DNA of 50,823 bases from an uncultured Flavobacteriaceae bacterium. Its GTDB lineage: Bacteria; Bacteroidota; Bacteroidia; Flavobacteriales; Flavobacteriaceae. The notes beneath the pieces are model-generated. The model saw only the letters and a program-made list of their open reading frames with translations, made no database searches and was not told the origin of the DNA. The stretch is taken from assembly GCA_913062575.1 (NCBI GenBank), contig CAJXVT010000013.1:1-50823 (forward strand). The letters are read 5' to 3'. A program made the position numbers and the translations under genes. How positions within the stretch are numbered: position 1 is the stretch's first letter; every line of letters starts with the position of its first letter. Positions 26,782-36,613 of this stretch are shown piece by piece.

Positions 26782-27777
26782 CTAAGATATTGTTTGTGTA
26801 ATTTCTATTTGAATATTTTCATCAATAAATTTGCTGATTCGTTTTTCTAGCCACCTGCTTTCTTGTTGTTTAAATGTTGAAATAAATCCAACATGTCCAC
26901 CATACTTTGCAACTTCAAGAAAAAATACTTCTGAATCTCCGGCTTCTTCATATGGAAAGCATTCTTCTCCTAAAAAGGAATCATCTTCTGCATTGATTAA
27001 TAAAGTAGGTCTATTAATTTTTGATAGATATGGTTTTGAGCTCGCTTTTTGCCAATAATCTTCTGGACTATCAAATCCAAATACAGGAACTGTATATAAA
27101 TGTTCTAAATGTTTAAAACGACTAGCCTTAAATAGTTTTTCCTTATCTAGTTTGAAATCCGGGAATTTATATGATTTTTCTAATACTTTTAAACGAATTG
27201 TTTTCAAAAACTGATCTATATATAATTTGTTTTTGATTTTATTCATTTGTCTTTCAGAACTAGCAATATCAATAGGTACAGAGGTTGCGATGGCTCCTTT
27301 AATTATTGGAGAAAGAGAATCTGCAAATTCCCCCAAATACTTTAACGTTAAATTTCCGCCCAAACTAAAACCTACCAAAATAATATTCTCATAGTCGTAA
27401 TTATCTAATAAATGATTCATTACAAATGCAACATCCTCTGTTTTCCCACTATGGTACGTTCCTAACAAGAGATTGTCTTCTCCACTACAACCACGCAAAT
27501 TAAAAGCAACAGTATCAATCCCTTTTCTGTTTAACTCATGTGTAGTAGAAATCATGTATTTAGATTCAGAGCTACCTTCTAAGCCATGAATTAAAACAGT
27601 CAAGGTATTTGAGTTTACTTTAGAAAAATCTAAATCGATAAAATCGGTATCCCAAGTGAAAATTCGTTTACGGGTATAATTACTAGTCTCTTTCATAAAC
27701 AATGGACGATACATGGTGTTGAAATGTCCATTCTTAAAAGGAAGAGAAGGAGAGAAGTCTGATGTTAGTAATGGCAT
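26782..27777 (-). CDS. YheT-family alpha/beta hydrolase
   Basis: A 331-residue alpha/beta hydrolase of the YheT/EMB8 family. It shows IHGLEGSSESKYM, FNLRGCSGE, the nucleophile elbow GFSLGGN (Ser138), the acid region NAEDDSFL and the C-terminal YGGHVGF histidine. The lengths fit E. coli YheT (about 340). Cellular substrate is not established for the family. It is a single gene, divergent from pssA with 104 nt between the two starts. Confidence 0.9.
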   Translation of the reverse strand: MPLLTSDFSPSLPFKNGHFNTMYRPLFMKETSNYTRKRIFTWDTDFIDLDFSKVNSNTLTVLIHGLEGSSESKYMISTTHELNRKGIDTVAFNLRGCSGEDNLLLGTYHSGKTEDVAFVMNHLLDNYDYENIILVGFSLGGNLTLKYLGEFADSLSPIIKGAIATSVPIDIASSERQMNKIKNKLYIDQFLKTIRLKVLEKSYKFPDFKLDKEKLFKASRFKHLEHLYTVPVFGFDSPEDYWQKASSKPYLSKINRPTLLINAEDDSFLGEECFPYEEAGDSEVFFLEVAKYGGHVGFISTFKQQESRWLEKRISKFIDENIQIEITQTIS

Positions 27778-27856
27778 TTTTGAGATTTTTACAGCAATTA
27801 TGAATACAAATATGATAAAATTTAAAAGAAAGTGAAAAGGAGCAAATTGATTTTCT

Positions 27857-27864
27857 TATTTTCG
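27857..27864 (+). promoter_or_regulatory. Putative -7 element for pssA
   Basis: TATTTTCG, one mismatch from TAnnTTTG. Its start site would be around 27868-27872, which argues against the ATG at 27867 being the initiation codon. Confidence 0.4.
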
Positions 27865-27881
27865 CAATGAAACCAACTCTT

Positions 27882-28598
27882 ATGAATATCAAAAAACACA
27901 TTCCGAATTTATTAACGCTAGGAAACTTATTATGTGGAACATTAGCTACAATTGCTGCGGTTAATTCTGATTATCTAACAGCTGCTTCTTTGGTTGTTTT
28001 AGGAATTGTTTTTGATTTTTTTGATGGGTTTGCAGCTCGACTATTAAAGGTTTCAGGAGAATTAGGAAAGCAATTAGATTCGTTAGCTGATATGGTTACC
28101 AGCGGAGTTGTTCCTGGGATTATTATGTTTCAATTGTTTACAGAAAATGCAGTTGGTAGTTTCGAATCACTTACTTTTTTCCCATATATGGGATTGATAC
28201 TAACCTTAGCAGCTTGTTATCGATTAGCAAATTTTAATATTGATACCCGCCAGTCTGAATCTTTTATTGGCTTACCAACACCAGCAATGAGTTTGTTTGT
28301 AATTGCCTTGCCATTAATACCATTGTATTCTGACAATCAATTTTTTATTGGTTTGGTGCAAAACAATTATTTCTTAATTGGTGTAACGTTGGTGTTGAGT
28401 TATTTAATGAATGCGGAAATTCCGTTATTCTCTTTAAAGTTTAAAACGTTTGGTCTAAAAGAAAACCTATTGAAGTATGTCTTTTTAATAGCATCAATAA
28501 TCATGATTTTAACCTTAGAAGTGATTTCGATTCCGTTAGTAATAATCTTATATGTAGTCTTATCTGTTGGAAGTAATTTGAGGTCGAAAAAGGTTTAA
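27882..28598 (+). CDS. pssA: CDP-diacylglycerol-serine O-phosphatidyltransferase
   Basis: A 238-residue CDP-alcohol phosphatidyltransferase with about seven to eight membrane segments. The full catalytic motif DG-x2-AR-x8-G-x3-D-x3-D is present at DFFDGFAARLLKVSGELGKQLDSLAD. IPNLLTLGNLLCGTLAT matches PssA of Bacteroidota. It makes phosphatidylserine, precursor of phosphatidylethanolamine. I place the start at the ATG at 27882 rather than 27867 because the -7 element at 27857-27864 puts the transcription start downstream of the first ATG; the conserved protein begins NIKKHIPN either way. Confidence 0.9.
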   Translation: MNIKKHIPNLLTLGNLLCGTLATIAAVNSDYLTAASLVVLGIVFDFFDGFAARLLKVSGELGKQLDSLADMVTSGVVPGIIMFQLFTENAVGSFESLTFFPYMGLILTLAACYRLANFNIDTRQSESFIGLPTPAMSLFVIALPLIPLYSDNQFFIGLVQNNYFLIGVTLVLSYLMNAEIPLFSLKFKTFGLKENLLKYVFLIASIIMILTLEVISIPLVIILYVVLSVGSNLRSKKV

Positions 28599-28614
28599 TT
28601 AATTTATAAAGTTT

Positions 28615-28667
28615 GTTCTCGATACATTTTATTTTTCAGTTTCCACTTCAAAATAAAACACTCGAAC
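28615..28667. terminator. Bidirectional terminator-like hairpin between pssA and lptB
   Basis: TTTTATTTT and AAAATAAAA make a perfect 9-bp stem, with imperfectly matched GTTCTCGATACA and CACTCGAAC flanks on the outside. It lies in the 96-nt convergent gap and could terminate both genes. The flanks resemble short dispersed intergenic repeats; not checked. Confidence 0.4.
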
Positions 28668-28694
28668 TAATATTCTATTAAAGTTTCTGAGATA

Positions 28695-29429
28695 CTAGAA
28701 CTTACGCTTCTTCAATTCGAAATCTTTACCCAAATATACTTTACGGACAGTTTCATCAGCAGCTAATTCTTCTGGGGTTCCTTCTTTAAGAATGCTACCA
28801 TTGTACATTAAATACGTTTTATCTGTAATTGCTAAGGTTGCTTGCACATCATGATCGGTAATAAGGATGCCAATATTTCTGTTTTTAAGCTGTGCTACAA
28901 TACTTTGAATATCTTCTACAGCAATTGGGTCAACTCCTGCAAAAGGTTCATCTAATAGGATGAATTTAGGATCAGAAGCTAAACAACGGGCAATTTCTGT
29001 TCTTCTGCGTTCACCACCAGATAATAATTCACCTAGATTTTTACGAACATGACCTAAACTAAATTCATCAATTAAAGACTCTAACTTTTCTTTTTGTTCT
29101 TTTTTTGTTCTGTCTGTAAATTCTAATACAGATAGAATATTTTCTTCAACAGTTAATTTTCTAAAAACTGAAGCTTCTTGTGCTAAATATCCAATTCCTT
29201 TTTGAGCACGTTTGTACATTGGGTCTTGGGTGATTTCTTCATTGTCTAAATGAATAGTACCTCCATTAGGTTTAATCATTCCAACAATCATATAGAATGA
29301 TGTCGTTTTCCCAGCACCATTAGGTCCTAATAAACCTACTATCTCTCCTTGAGAAACTTCTAAAGAAATACCTTGAACAACCTTACGGTTACCATAAGTT
29401 TTTTGAATATTATCTGCTTTTAAAATCAT
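28695..29429 (-). CDS. lptB: LPS export ABC transporter ATPase
   Basis: A 244-residue LptB with Walker A GPNGAGKT (35-42), signature LSGGE (136-140), Walker [13 protein letters not shown] (from 157) and H-loop in TDHDVQ (His193). [16 protein letters not shown] is diagnostic for LptB. With LptF/G/C it drives lipopolysaccharide from the inner membrane to the outer leaflet. Last gene of the kdsD-tatC-CMD-lptB unit (43 nt gap before it). Confidence 0.95.
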   Translation of the reverse strand: MILKADNIQKTYGNRKVVQGISLEVSQGEIVGLLGPNGAGKTTSFYMIVGMIKPNGGTIHLDNEEITQDPMYKRAQKGIGYLAQEASVFRKLTVEENILSVLEFTDRTKKEQKEKLESLIDEFSLGHVRKNLGELLSGGERRRTEIARCLASDPKFILLDEPFAGVDPIAVEDIQSIVAQLKNRNIGILITDHDVQATLAITDKTYLMYNGSILKEGTPEELAADETVRKVYLGKDFELKKRKF

Positions 29430-29472
29430 ATTTCAAATATAAGAATTGAAATTAGTAGAACTCTTAAATATA

Positions 29473-29823
29473 TTATAAATCGTTTTGTTCTAACATTTCC
29501 CAGTATTCGTATGCTTTACGCAAATGCGGAATTACAATAGTTCCGCCAACCAAAGTTGCAATAGACATGGTTTCCATCATTTCTTCTTTTGTTACTCCAT
29601 TTTTATGAGCTGCTTCTAAATGATATTGGATACAATCATCACAACGTAGCACTGCAGAAGAAACCAAACCTAAAAGTTCTTTCGTTTTTACAGGTAAATG
29701 ACCTTCTGTAAATGCATTGGTATCTAAATTAAATATTCTCTTAATAACTTTGTTGTTATTGCTTAAGAGTTTATCGTTCATTTTTTGACGATACTCATTA
29801 AATTCCTCAACTTTATTTGGCAT
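29473..29823 (-). CDS. Carboxymuconolactone decarboxylase-family protein (AhpD-like)
   Basis: A 116-residue single-domain protein with the redox motif C61-x2-C64-x3-H68 (RCDDCIQYHLEAA). AhpD-like members with this CxxC act as disulfide reductants or peroxidases, and few of this family are true decarboxylases. It starts 11 nt inside the tatC 3' end, so expression is probably coupled. Confidence 0.9.
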   Translation of the reverse strand: MPNKVEEFNEYRQKMNDKLLSNNNKVIKRIFNLDTNAFTEGHLPVKTKELLGLVSSAVLRCDDCIQYHLEAAHKNGVTKEEMMETMSIATLVGGTIVIPHLRKAYEYWEMLEQNDL

Positions 29824-30625
29824 TTTTCTGTTGTCTTTTAATTACAAATCGAGATATATGAATACTAATTTCGTATAAAATTAATATTGGAATAGAAACA
29901 ATTACTTGACTCGCAACATCTGGAGGAGTAATAATTGCTGATAAAATCAGTACTAAAACTAATGCATGTTTTCTGTATTTTTTCAAAAATGATGGTGTCA
30001 CTAACCCTAATTTCGTTAAAAAATAGATGACAACCGGTAATTCAAAAACTAAAGAAATACCAAGCATGGTGTTGGTAAATAAACTAATATATGAGTCTAA
30101 AGTAAAGTTGTTTACAATGTTTTCACTAATCTGATATCCGTAGAAAAATGATACAGACATTGGCATTATTACATAATAACTAAAAGCAACTCCAATAAAG
30201 AATAACAAAGAGGCAATGAACAGAAATCCTTTAGATTTATTACGCTCTTTTTTATGTAATCCTGGAGCAATAAAGCGCCACATTTCCCACAATAAATAAG
30301 GGAAAGCTATAATGAAGCCTAATATTAATGACACCCATAATGAGCTCATTAATTGTTGTGTTGGAGATAAAGCTTGTAGAGTACTCGGAATTTGAATGTT
30401 GCAAAAACTACTCTCAATACCAATACTTCCAAGTGCTTTACAGAAAAATTCGTAAGTAATAAAGTCTGAATGTGTATGTGCTATTATAAATTCATCATAA
30501 ATGGTTTGTTGAAACACAAATAAAACAATTGCTATTACAAATATAACTGCTGTACTTCTTACCAAATGCCAACGTAATTCTTCTAAATGTCCTAAAAAAG
30601 ACATTTCTTTTGGTTGATCGCTCAT
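29813..30625 (-). CDS. tatC: Twin-arginine translocase subunit TatC
   Basis: A 270-residue inner-membrane protein with six hydrophobic segments and the signal-recognition region FLGHLEELRWHLVRS at the N-terminus. The P1-loop-side sequences and MPMSVSFFYGYQ match TatC. It exports folded twin-arginine proteins; tatA is not in the window. It begins exactly after the kdsD stop and overlaps the CMD gene by 11 nt. Confidence 0.95.
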   Translation of the reverse strand: MSDQPKEMSFLGHLEELRWHLVRSTAVIFVIAIVLFVFQQTIYDEFIIAHTHSDFITYEFFCKALGSIGIESSFCNIQIPSTLQALSPTQQLMSSLWVSLILGFIIAFPYLLWEMWRFIAPGLHKKERNKSKGFLFIASLLFFIGVAFSYYVIMPMSVSFFYGYQISENIVNNFTLDSYISLFTNTMLGISLVFELPVVIYFLTKLGLVTPSFLKKYRKHALVLVLILSAIITPPDVASQVIVSIPILILYEISIHISRFVIKRQQKNAK

Positions 30626-31594
30626 CTAAAATATTCCTTCTTTAATTAAATCGTGTAAATGCACAACACCTAAATATTGGTTATTTGAATTGGTAACTAA
30701 TATCTGAGTAATATCATTTTTCTCCATTGTTTCTAAAGCATCAATAGCCATTGCATCAGAAGAAATTGTTTTAGGGTCTTTGGACATGATATCGTTTGCT
30801 GTTAATGAAGCAATATCGCTAGTTTTACTTAGCATTCTTCTAATGTCTCCGTCTGTAATTATTCCAATAATTTCTTCATTGTCAATTACAGAAGTTACAC
30901 CTAAACGCTTTTCGCTAATTTCAACAATTACTTCAGAAATACTACTGTTGCTTTTTACTTGTGGAGATTCGTTATTTGCAATTAAATCAGAAACACGCAA
31001 ATACAAACGCTTTCCTAAAGCTCCACCAGGATGATATTTTGCAAAATCTTTACTGCTAAATCCTTTTAACTTTAATAAGCAAACAGCTAGAGCATCGCCC
31101 ATAACCAATTGAGCAGTCGTACTTGTTGTAGGTGCAAGGTTATTAGGACAAGCTTCTTTTTCAACAAAAGTATTCAACGTAAAGTCAGCATTGGTTCCTA
31201 AATATGAATCTATATTTCCAGTAATAGCAATAATCTTATTCCCATAGTTTTGAATTAAAGGAACTAATACTTTTATTTCTGGAGTATTTCCACTTTTAGA
31301 GATACAAATAACTACATCGTTATTTTGAATTGTTCCTAAATCACCATGAATTGCATCTGCAGCATGCATAAAAATTGCAGGTGTACCTGTCGAATTAAAT
31401 GTTGCTACAATCTTAGTGGCAATATTTGCACTTTTACCAATTCCGGTTACAATAACCCTTCCTTTTGAATTTAGTATAAATTTAACTGCTGATTCAAAAT
31501 TTTCATCAATTAAATTTACTAAATTAGCTATAGCGTTACTCTCAATAAGAATTGTTTCTTTTGCAGTAGCGTTTATTGAATTAAAATCTTTCAA
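30626..31594 (-). CDS. kdsD: Arabinose-5-phosphate isomerase, KpsF/GutQ/KdsD family
   Basis: A 322-residue SIS domain (~20-185; VTGIGKSANIATKIVATF, ISKSGNTPE) plus two CBS domains (~205-322). The enzyme makes arabinose 5-phosphate for Kdo, hence lipid A-core assembly. LptB encoded in the same operon serves the same end product. Typical length 320-330. Confidence 0.92.
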   Translation of the reverse strand: MKDFNSINATAKETILIESNAIANLVNLIDENFESAVKFILNSKGRVIVTGIGKSANIATKIVATFNSTGTPAIFMHAADAIHGDLGTIQNNDVVICISKSGNTPEIKVLVPLIQNYGNKIIAITGNIDSYLGTNADFTLNTFVEKEACPNNLAPTTSTTAQLVMGDALAVCLLKLKGFSSKDFAKYHPGGALGKRLYLRVSDLIANNESPQVKSNSSISEVIVEISEKRLGVTSVIDNEEIIGIITDGDIRRMLSKTSDIASLTANDIMSKDPKTISSDAMAIDALETMEKNDITQILVTNSNNQYLGVVHLHDLIKEGIF

Positions 31595-31757
31595 GGTTTT
31601 ATAATTTTAGTAGTAAAAAAAAAAGTTATATCTTTAAAATATTGTAGATAATACATTTTAATTTAATGTTACAAATCTACTATAAATAATGATAGACCCA
31701 AACCAAAATATGGGTTTTTAAATGTACAACAACAAAATAGCAGATTGATTATTATTA

Positions 31758-33953
31758 ATGAATGAAGAAATTGATTTATACGGACCTCTAAAGAAGTTTT
31801 TTGGATTTAATAAGTTCAAAGGATTGCAAGAAGAAGTAATTCAGAGTATTATAAATAAACAAGATACGTTTGTTATAATGCCAACTGGTGGTGGGAAATC
31901 TTTATGTTATCAGTTGCCCGCATTAATGACCGAAGGGACAGCAATTGTTGTATCTCCTTTAATTGCATTAATGAAAAATCAAGTAGATGCTATAAGAGGT
32001 ATTTCTGAGCATAGAGGAATTGCACATGTTTTAAACTCTTCTTTAAATAAAACAGATGTTGCTCAAGTAAAAAGTGATATTGAAAGTGGAATTACAAAAT
32101 TACTATATGTAGCACCAGAGTCATTAATAAAGGAAGAGTATGCTTCTTTTCTAAGAACCCAGAAAATTTCTTTTGTTGCAATTGATGAAGCACATTGTAT
32201 TTCTGAATGGGGACACGATTTTAGACCAGAATATAGAAATCTAAGACATATTATAAAACAAATTGATAATGTTCCTGTAATTGGCCTTACTGCAACAGCT
32301 ACAGAAAAAGTTCAAGAGGATATCTTAAAAACATTAGGAATTACTGATGCTAAAACTTTTAAAGCATCCTTTAATAGGCCAAATTTATTTTATGAAGTAA
32401 AGCCTAAAACAAAAGATGTTGATAAAGATATTATCCGTTTTGTAAAACAACGAATTGGTAAATCTGGAATTATCTATTGTTTAAGTAGAAAAAAAGTTGA
32501 AGAAATAGCTCAGGTATTACAAGTAAATGGAATTAAAGCTGTTCCGTATCATGCAGGGCTAGATGCAAAAACTAGAGTAAAGCATCAAGATATGTTTTTA
32601 ATGGAAGATTGTGATGTTGTGGTTGCAACAATTGCATTCGGAATGGGAATAGACAAACCAGATGTTCGCTTTGTAATTCATCATGATATTCCAAAAAGTT
32701 TAGAAAGTTACTATCAAGAAACTGGTAGAGCAGGACGTGATGGAGGAGAAGGATATTGTTTGGCTTTTTATGCATATAAAGATATTGAGAAGTTAGAAAA
32801 ATTTATGGCAAGCAAACCAGTTGCAGAGCAAGAAATTGGCCATGCTTTATTGCAAGAAGTAGTTGGTTATGCAGAAACTTCTATGAATAGGCGTAAATAT
32901 ATTTTACATTATTTTGGAGAAGAATTTGACGATGTAAACGGGTTGGGAGCAGAGTTAGATGACAATACAAAAAATCCTAAAAAGAAACACGAAGCACAAG
33001 ACCAAGTTATAAAACTATTGTCTGTAGTAAGAGATACAAAAGAAAAATACAAATCAAAAGACATTGTAAGTACTATAATTGGTAGAGAAAATGCAATGCT
33101 AAATTCGCATAGAACACCAAGACAACCATTTTTCGGAATTGGAAAAGATAAAGAAGATGTTTATTGGATGGCATTGATTAGACAGGTTTTGGTAGCTGGA
33201 TATTTAAGAAAAGAGATCGAACAATACGGAGTTGTAAAATTAACAGAGAAAGGGGTAAGTTATATTTCTAGCCCAGTATCATTTATGATGACAGAAGATC
33301 ATATATATGATAGTGATAATGATAGCTCAATAATTACAAATACAAAAGGAAGTTCAGTTGCAATTGATGATAAACTTACTGCAATATTAAAAAACCTACG
33401 AAAAAACCTTGCTAAAAAAATTGGAGTTCCACCATTTGCAGTTTTTCAAGATCCATCGTTAGATGACATGGCGTTAAAGTACCCAATTACAATTCAAGAT
33501 TTATCTAATGTACATGGAGTTGGAGAAGGAAAAGCACGTAAATATGGTAGAGAATTTGTCAAAGTTATTGCTGCTTATGTTGAAGAGAATGATATTTTAA
33601 GACCAGATGATTTAGTGGTAAAAAGTACCGGTGTAAATTCAGGGTTAAAACTATACATCATCCAAAATACAGACAGAAAGTTGCCATTGATTGACATTGC
33701 TAAATCTAAAGGTTTGGTGATGGAAGAATTAATTAAAGAAATGGAAGCAATTATCTTTTCTGGAACTAAATTAAATATTGAGTACTCTATTGAAGAACTC
33801 CTTGATGAAGACCAACAAGAAGAGATTTTTGATTACTTCATGGAAGCAGAAACTGATAAGATTCAAGAAGCGTTAGATGAATTTGATGGCGATTATGATG
33901 AAGAAGAGTTACGTCTAATGAGAATAAAATTTATTAACGAGGTAGCTAATTAG
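31758..33953 (+). CDS. recQ: ATP-dependent DNA helicase RecQ
   Basis: A 731-residue SF2 helicase. Walker A is MPTGGGKS (about 39-46), the DEAH box AIDEAHCISEWGHDF is present, and motif VI is QETGRAGRDG. RQC zinc/winged-helix regions follow. The HRDC-type segment (PPFAVFQDPSLDDMAL..., DLSNVHGVGEGKARKYG) lies near 555-620, then a helical tail (HTH_40-like). Typical of Bacteroidota RecQ (about 730 residues). Divergent from kdsD across 163 nt, which show no second gene. Confidence 0.96.
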   Translation: MNEEIDLYGPLKKFFGFNKFKGLQEEVIQSIINKQDTFVIMPTGGGKSLCYQLPALMTEGTAIVVSPLIALMKNQVDAIRGISEHRGIAHVLNSSLNKTDVAQVKSDIESGITKLLYVAPESLIKEEYASFLRTQKISFVAIDEAHCISEWGHDFRPEYRNLRHIIKQIDNVPVIGLTATATEKVQEDILKTLGITDAKTFKASFNRPNLFYEVKPKTKDVDKDIIRFVKQRIGKSGIIYCLSRKKVEEIAQVLQVNGIKAVPYHAGLDAKTRVKHQDMFLMEDCDVVVATIAFGMGIDKPDVRFVIHHDIPKSLESYYQETGRAGRDGGEGYCLAFYAYKDIEKLEKFMASKPVAEQEIGHALLQEVVGYAETSMNRRKYILHYFGEEFDDVNGLGAELDDNTKNPKKKHEAQDQVIKLLSVVRDTKEKYKSKDIVSTIIGRENAMLNSHRTPRQPFFGIGKDKEDVYWMALIRQVLVAGYLRKEIEQYGVVKLTEKGVSYISSPVSFMMTEDHIYDSDNDSSIITNTKGSSVAIDDKLTAILKNLRKNLAKKIGVPPFAVFQDPSLDDMALKYPITIQDLSNVHGVGEGKARKYGREFVKVIAAYVEENDILRPDDLVVKSTGVNSGLKLYIIQNTDRKLPLIDIAKSKGLVMEELIKEMEAIIFSGTKLNIEYSIEELLDEDQQEEIFDYFMEAETDKIQEALDEFDGDYDEEELRLMRIKFINEVAN

Positions 33954-34022
33954 CTAGGTGCTAAAGAATTGAATTCTTCATGTTTTTGGGTTATTTTTAA
34001 CACTTAACAAGGTCTATAATTG

Positions 34023-34030
34023 TAATTTCG
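34023..34030 (+). promoter_or_regulatory. Possible -7 element upstream of first paralogue
   Basis: TAATTTCG, one mismatch from TAnnTTTG, 23 nt before the ATG at 34054. Confidence 0.3.
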
Positions 34031-34053
34031 ACGCTTAAAATTAACTAAGCCCG

Positions 34054-35283
34054 ATGAAAAGATTTACAATCTTTGTAGTACTAGTTCTTACTACTTCCTC
34101 TCTATTCTCTCAAGAAAAAGACCCAAAATTAAACATCTTTCTTAATTGTAATTTTTGTGATACTTCATATATCAAACAAAATCTAGGGTATGCAGAATTT
34201 GTTAGAGACCAAAATTATGCAGATGTCTATTTATTCTTTACAAGTCAAAGAAGCGGAAGCGGTGGAAGAGTTTATGAAATTGATTTTGTTGGTCAAAATA
34301 TGTATAAGGAATTTAAAGATAAAATAACATTTTCTACTACTTCAGATAGCACTAGTGATGAAGTGCGATTTATAATGTTAAAGAATATAAAGATTGGATT
34401 AATTCGGTATTGGGTAAAAGCGGGATTAAAGGATAAAATTTCTATTACGATTGAAAAAACTAAAGAAACCGAAGTTGTAACAGAAAAAGACCCTTGGAAT
34501 AATTGGGTTTTTAATCTAGGTGCTAGAGGTTCTTTTAATGGGCAAGAAACAACCAGTAGAAGAAATCTAAATTTTAATGTATCTGCTAGAAGAATTACCG
34601 AGGCAAATAAATTCTATTTTAGAGCTAGATTTGATGATAATAAATCTGTCTTTAAGTTTGATGATCAAGAAGATATAATATCAAAAAATAATTCTAAAAA
34701 TATTACACTGTATAATGTGTTTAGTATAAATAATCACTGGTCTGCTGGTTTTTTTAGTTATGCAGGAAGTACAGATTATAATAATAAAGATTTGTATCTA
34801 ACCTTTGCACCAGCAATTGAATATAATTTTTTCGATTATAAAGAGTCCTTTAAAAAACAAGTAACCTTAGCGTATAGATTAGGGGTTAATTACACTAATT
34901 ATACAGAGATCACTGTTTTTGGTAAAAATGATGAGTATTTAATGAACCATTCATTGAGTTTAAATGGAAGTATAAGACAAATATGGGGAAATATAAATGG
35001 TTCAATAAGATATGAGAGCTTTTTACATGATACTGCTTTGAATCAGTTTTCTTTCAATTTTGGTACTAGAATTAGGGTTTTTAAAGGTTTTTCTTTAAAC
35101 ATAGGTGGAAGATATAATATTACGAATAATCAAATTAACTTACCTGCTGGAAATCTAACAGTTCAAGAAATTTTATTAAGACAAAGACAAATAAAATCAG
35201 GGTATAATTACTCTTTTAATATTGGGTTTAATTACACCTTCGGGTCAATGTTTAACACGGTTGTGAATCCTAGGTTTGATTAA
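34054..35283 (+). CDS. Outer-membrane protein of unknown function, paralogue A
   Basis: A 409-residue protein. The signal peptide is residues 1-19. A ~120-residue globular domain starts with NIFLNCNFCD (Cys-x2-Cys) and continues EFVRDQNYADVYLFF and GSGGRVYEIDFVGQN. From ~150 a beta-barrel-like region (Tyr/Phe-rich strands, ending NPRFD) follows. I do not recognise the family. It is followed by a second copy of the same architecture, showing a tandem duplication. The CxxC-bearing N-domain plus barrel suggests an envelope sensor, anchor or channel, but no function is implied by sequence. Confidence 0.7.
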   Translation: MKRFTIFVVLVLTTSSLFSQEKDPKLNIFLNCNFCDTSYIKQNLGYAEFVRDQNYADVYLFFTSQRSGSGGRVYEIDFVGQNMYKEFKDKITFSTTSDSTSDEVRFIMLKNIKIGLIRYWVKAGLKDKISITIEKTKETEVVTEKDPWNNWVFNLGARGSFNGQETTSRRNLNFNVSARRITEANKFYFRARFDDNKSVFKFDDQEDIISKNNSKNITLYNVFSINNHWSAGFFSYAGSTDYNNKDLYLTFAPAIEYNFFDYKESFKKQVTLAYRLGVNYTNYTEITVFGKNDEYLMNHSLSLNGSIRQIWGNINGSIRYESFLHDTALNQFSFNFGTRIRVFKGFSLNIGGRYNITNNQINLPAGNLTVQEILLRQRQIKSGYNYSFNIGFNYTFGSMFNTVVNPRFD

Positions 35284-35311
35284 TTTCTTAGAGTAACATT
35301 AATTGTTGTTT

Positions 35312-35330
35312 AGTGTAGCTTACACTTTTT
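35312..35330 (+). terminator. Terminator-like hairpin between the two paralogues
   Basis: AGTGTA-GCT-TACACT is a perfect 6-bp stem with 3-nt loop followed by T-run. Weak stem; may give partial read-through to the second gene. Confidence 0.4.
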
Positions 35331-35368
35331 GGTACAGTTGTTGTTTAATCTATCAAAAAAAAAGCTAA

Positions 35369-36610
35369 ATGAAAAAAATTACACTACTAGTGGCAGTATT
35401 CCTGCTGTCTCAAAACTTGCTATTTTCTCAAGAAAAAGAAACCAAATTAAACCTTTTTATTACCTGTAACTTTTGCGATGTAAGTTATGTCAAACAAAAT
35501 TTGGAATATGCCGAATTTGTTAGAGATCAGAACTATGCAGATGTACACTTGTTTTTTAGGAATCAACGAAACGGAAGTGGAGGAAGAGAATATGAAATTG
35601 AGTTTATTGGGCAAAATACCTATAAAGACTTTCAAGGTAAAATCACCTTTTCTACCACTTCAGATAATACAAGTGATGAAATTCGAAAGTTAATACTTAA
35701 AAATATTCGATTTGGATTAATTAGATATTGGATAAAGGCAGGTTTCAAAGATAAACTCTCCTTAAAAATAACAAAACCGAAAGTAAATGCAGGGATTGTA
35801 AAAGAAGAAGTAGATGCCTGGAATAAGTGGGTGTTTAGAGTAGGAGCTCAAGGCTTCTTTATGGGGCAAGAAACCTATAAGAATAGAAGTTTGAATTTTA
35901 ATGTGTCTGCGAGAAGAGTTACTGAGAAAAATAAATTTTCATTTAGCTTGAATTTCAATGATAATAAATCTGTCTTTAAACTTGATGGAATGGAAGATTT
36001 TGTTTCTAAGAATAGTTCAAAAAACGCAAGTATTTCTAATGTATTTAGCATTAATGATCATTGGTCTGCAGGATTTTTTGCTAGAGCAGGAAGTTCTGAT
36101 TATGACAATAAAGATTTATACGCAAGCTTTCTTCCAGCTATTGAATATAATTTCTTTACCTATAAAGAATCAACAAAACAACAACTTAAATTAGCGTATA
36201 AAGTTGGAGCAATGTATGCAAATTACACTGAAAAAACAGTATTTAATAAGTTTGAAGAATATTTATGGAACCATGATTTAAGTTTACAGGGTAGTGTATA
36301 CAAAACTTGGGGAACAATAAACGGTTCTATTAGTTATGAAAGTTATCTACATGATGCTTCATTAAATGAGTTTTCATTTTCTTTAGGAACGAATGTAAGG
36401 TTGTTTAAAGGGTTTTCATTTAATGTAAATGGGGATTATAACATCACAAACAACCAAATTAGTTTACCAGCAGGAAACTTATCTGTTGAAGAAATTTTAT
36501 TACGTCAGCAGCAGATAAAATCAGGATATAATTACTTCTTTATGGCTGGAATCAATTATACTTTTGGTTCAAGATTTAATTCTGTTGTAAACCCTAGGTT
36601 TGGATTCTAA
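35369..36610 (+). CDS. Outer-membrane protein of unknown function, paralogue B
   Basis: A 413-residue paralogue of the upstream gene (by eye well over half of residues identical, domain by domain). Signal peptide 1-20, NLFITCNFCD with the same Cys-x2-Cys, EFVRDQNYADVHLFF, then a barrel-like region ending in NPRFGF. A terminal aromatic residue (Phe) is the usual outer-membrane barrel signature, which this copy has and copy A lacks. Convergent with the ZIP gene, only 3 nt away. Confidence 0.7.
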   Translation: MKKITLLVAVFLLSQNLLFSQEKETKLNLFITCNFCDVSYVKQNLEYAEFVRDQNYADVHLFFRNQRNGSGGREYEIEFIGQNTYKDFQGKITFSTTSDNTSDEIRKLILKNIRFGLIRYWIKAGFKDKLSLKITKPKVNAGIVKEEVDAWNKWVFRVGAQGFFMGQETYKNRSLNFNVSARRVTEKNKFSFSLNFNDNKSVFKLDGMEDFVSKNSSKNASISNVFSINDHWSAGFFARAGSSDYDNKDLYASFLPAIEYNFFTYKESTKQQLKLAYKVGAMYANYTEKTVFNKFEEYLWNHDLSLQGSVYKTWGTINGSISYESYLHDASLNEFSFSLGTNVRLFKGFSFNVNGDYNITNNQISLPAGNLSVEEILLRQQQIKSGYNYFFMAGINYTFGSRFNSVVNPRFGF

Positions 36611-36613
36611 CCA

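Noticed and set aside
31688..31715. ACCCA...TGGGT with T-run upstream of recQ, a possible terminator or attenuator
   Set aside because: The stem has only 5 bp and a 10-nt loop; it lies before recQ in a divergent gap with no gene to terminate on that strand.
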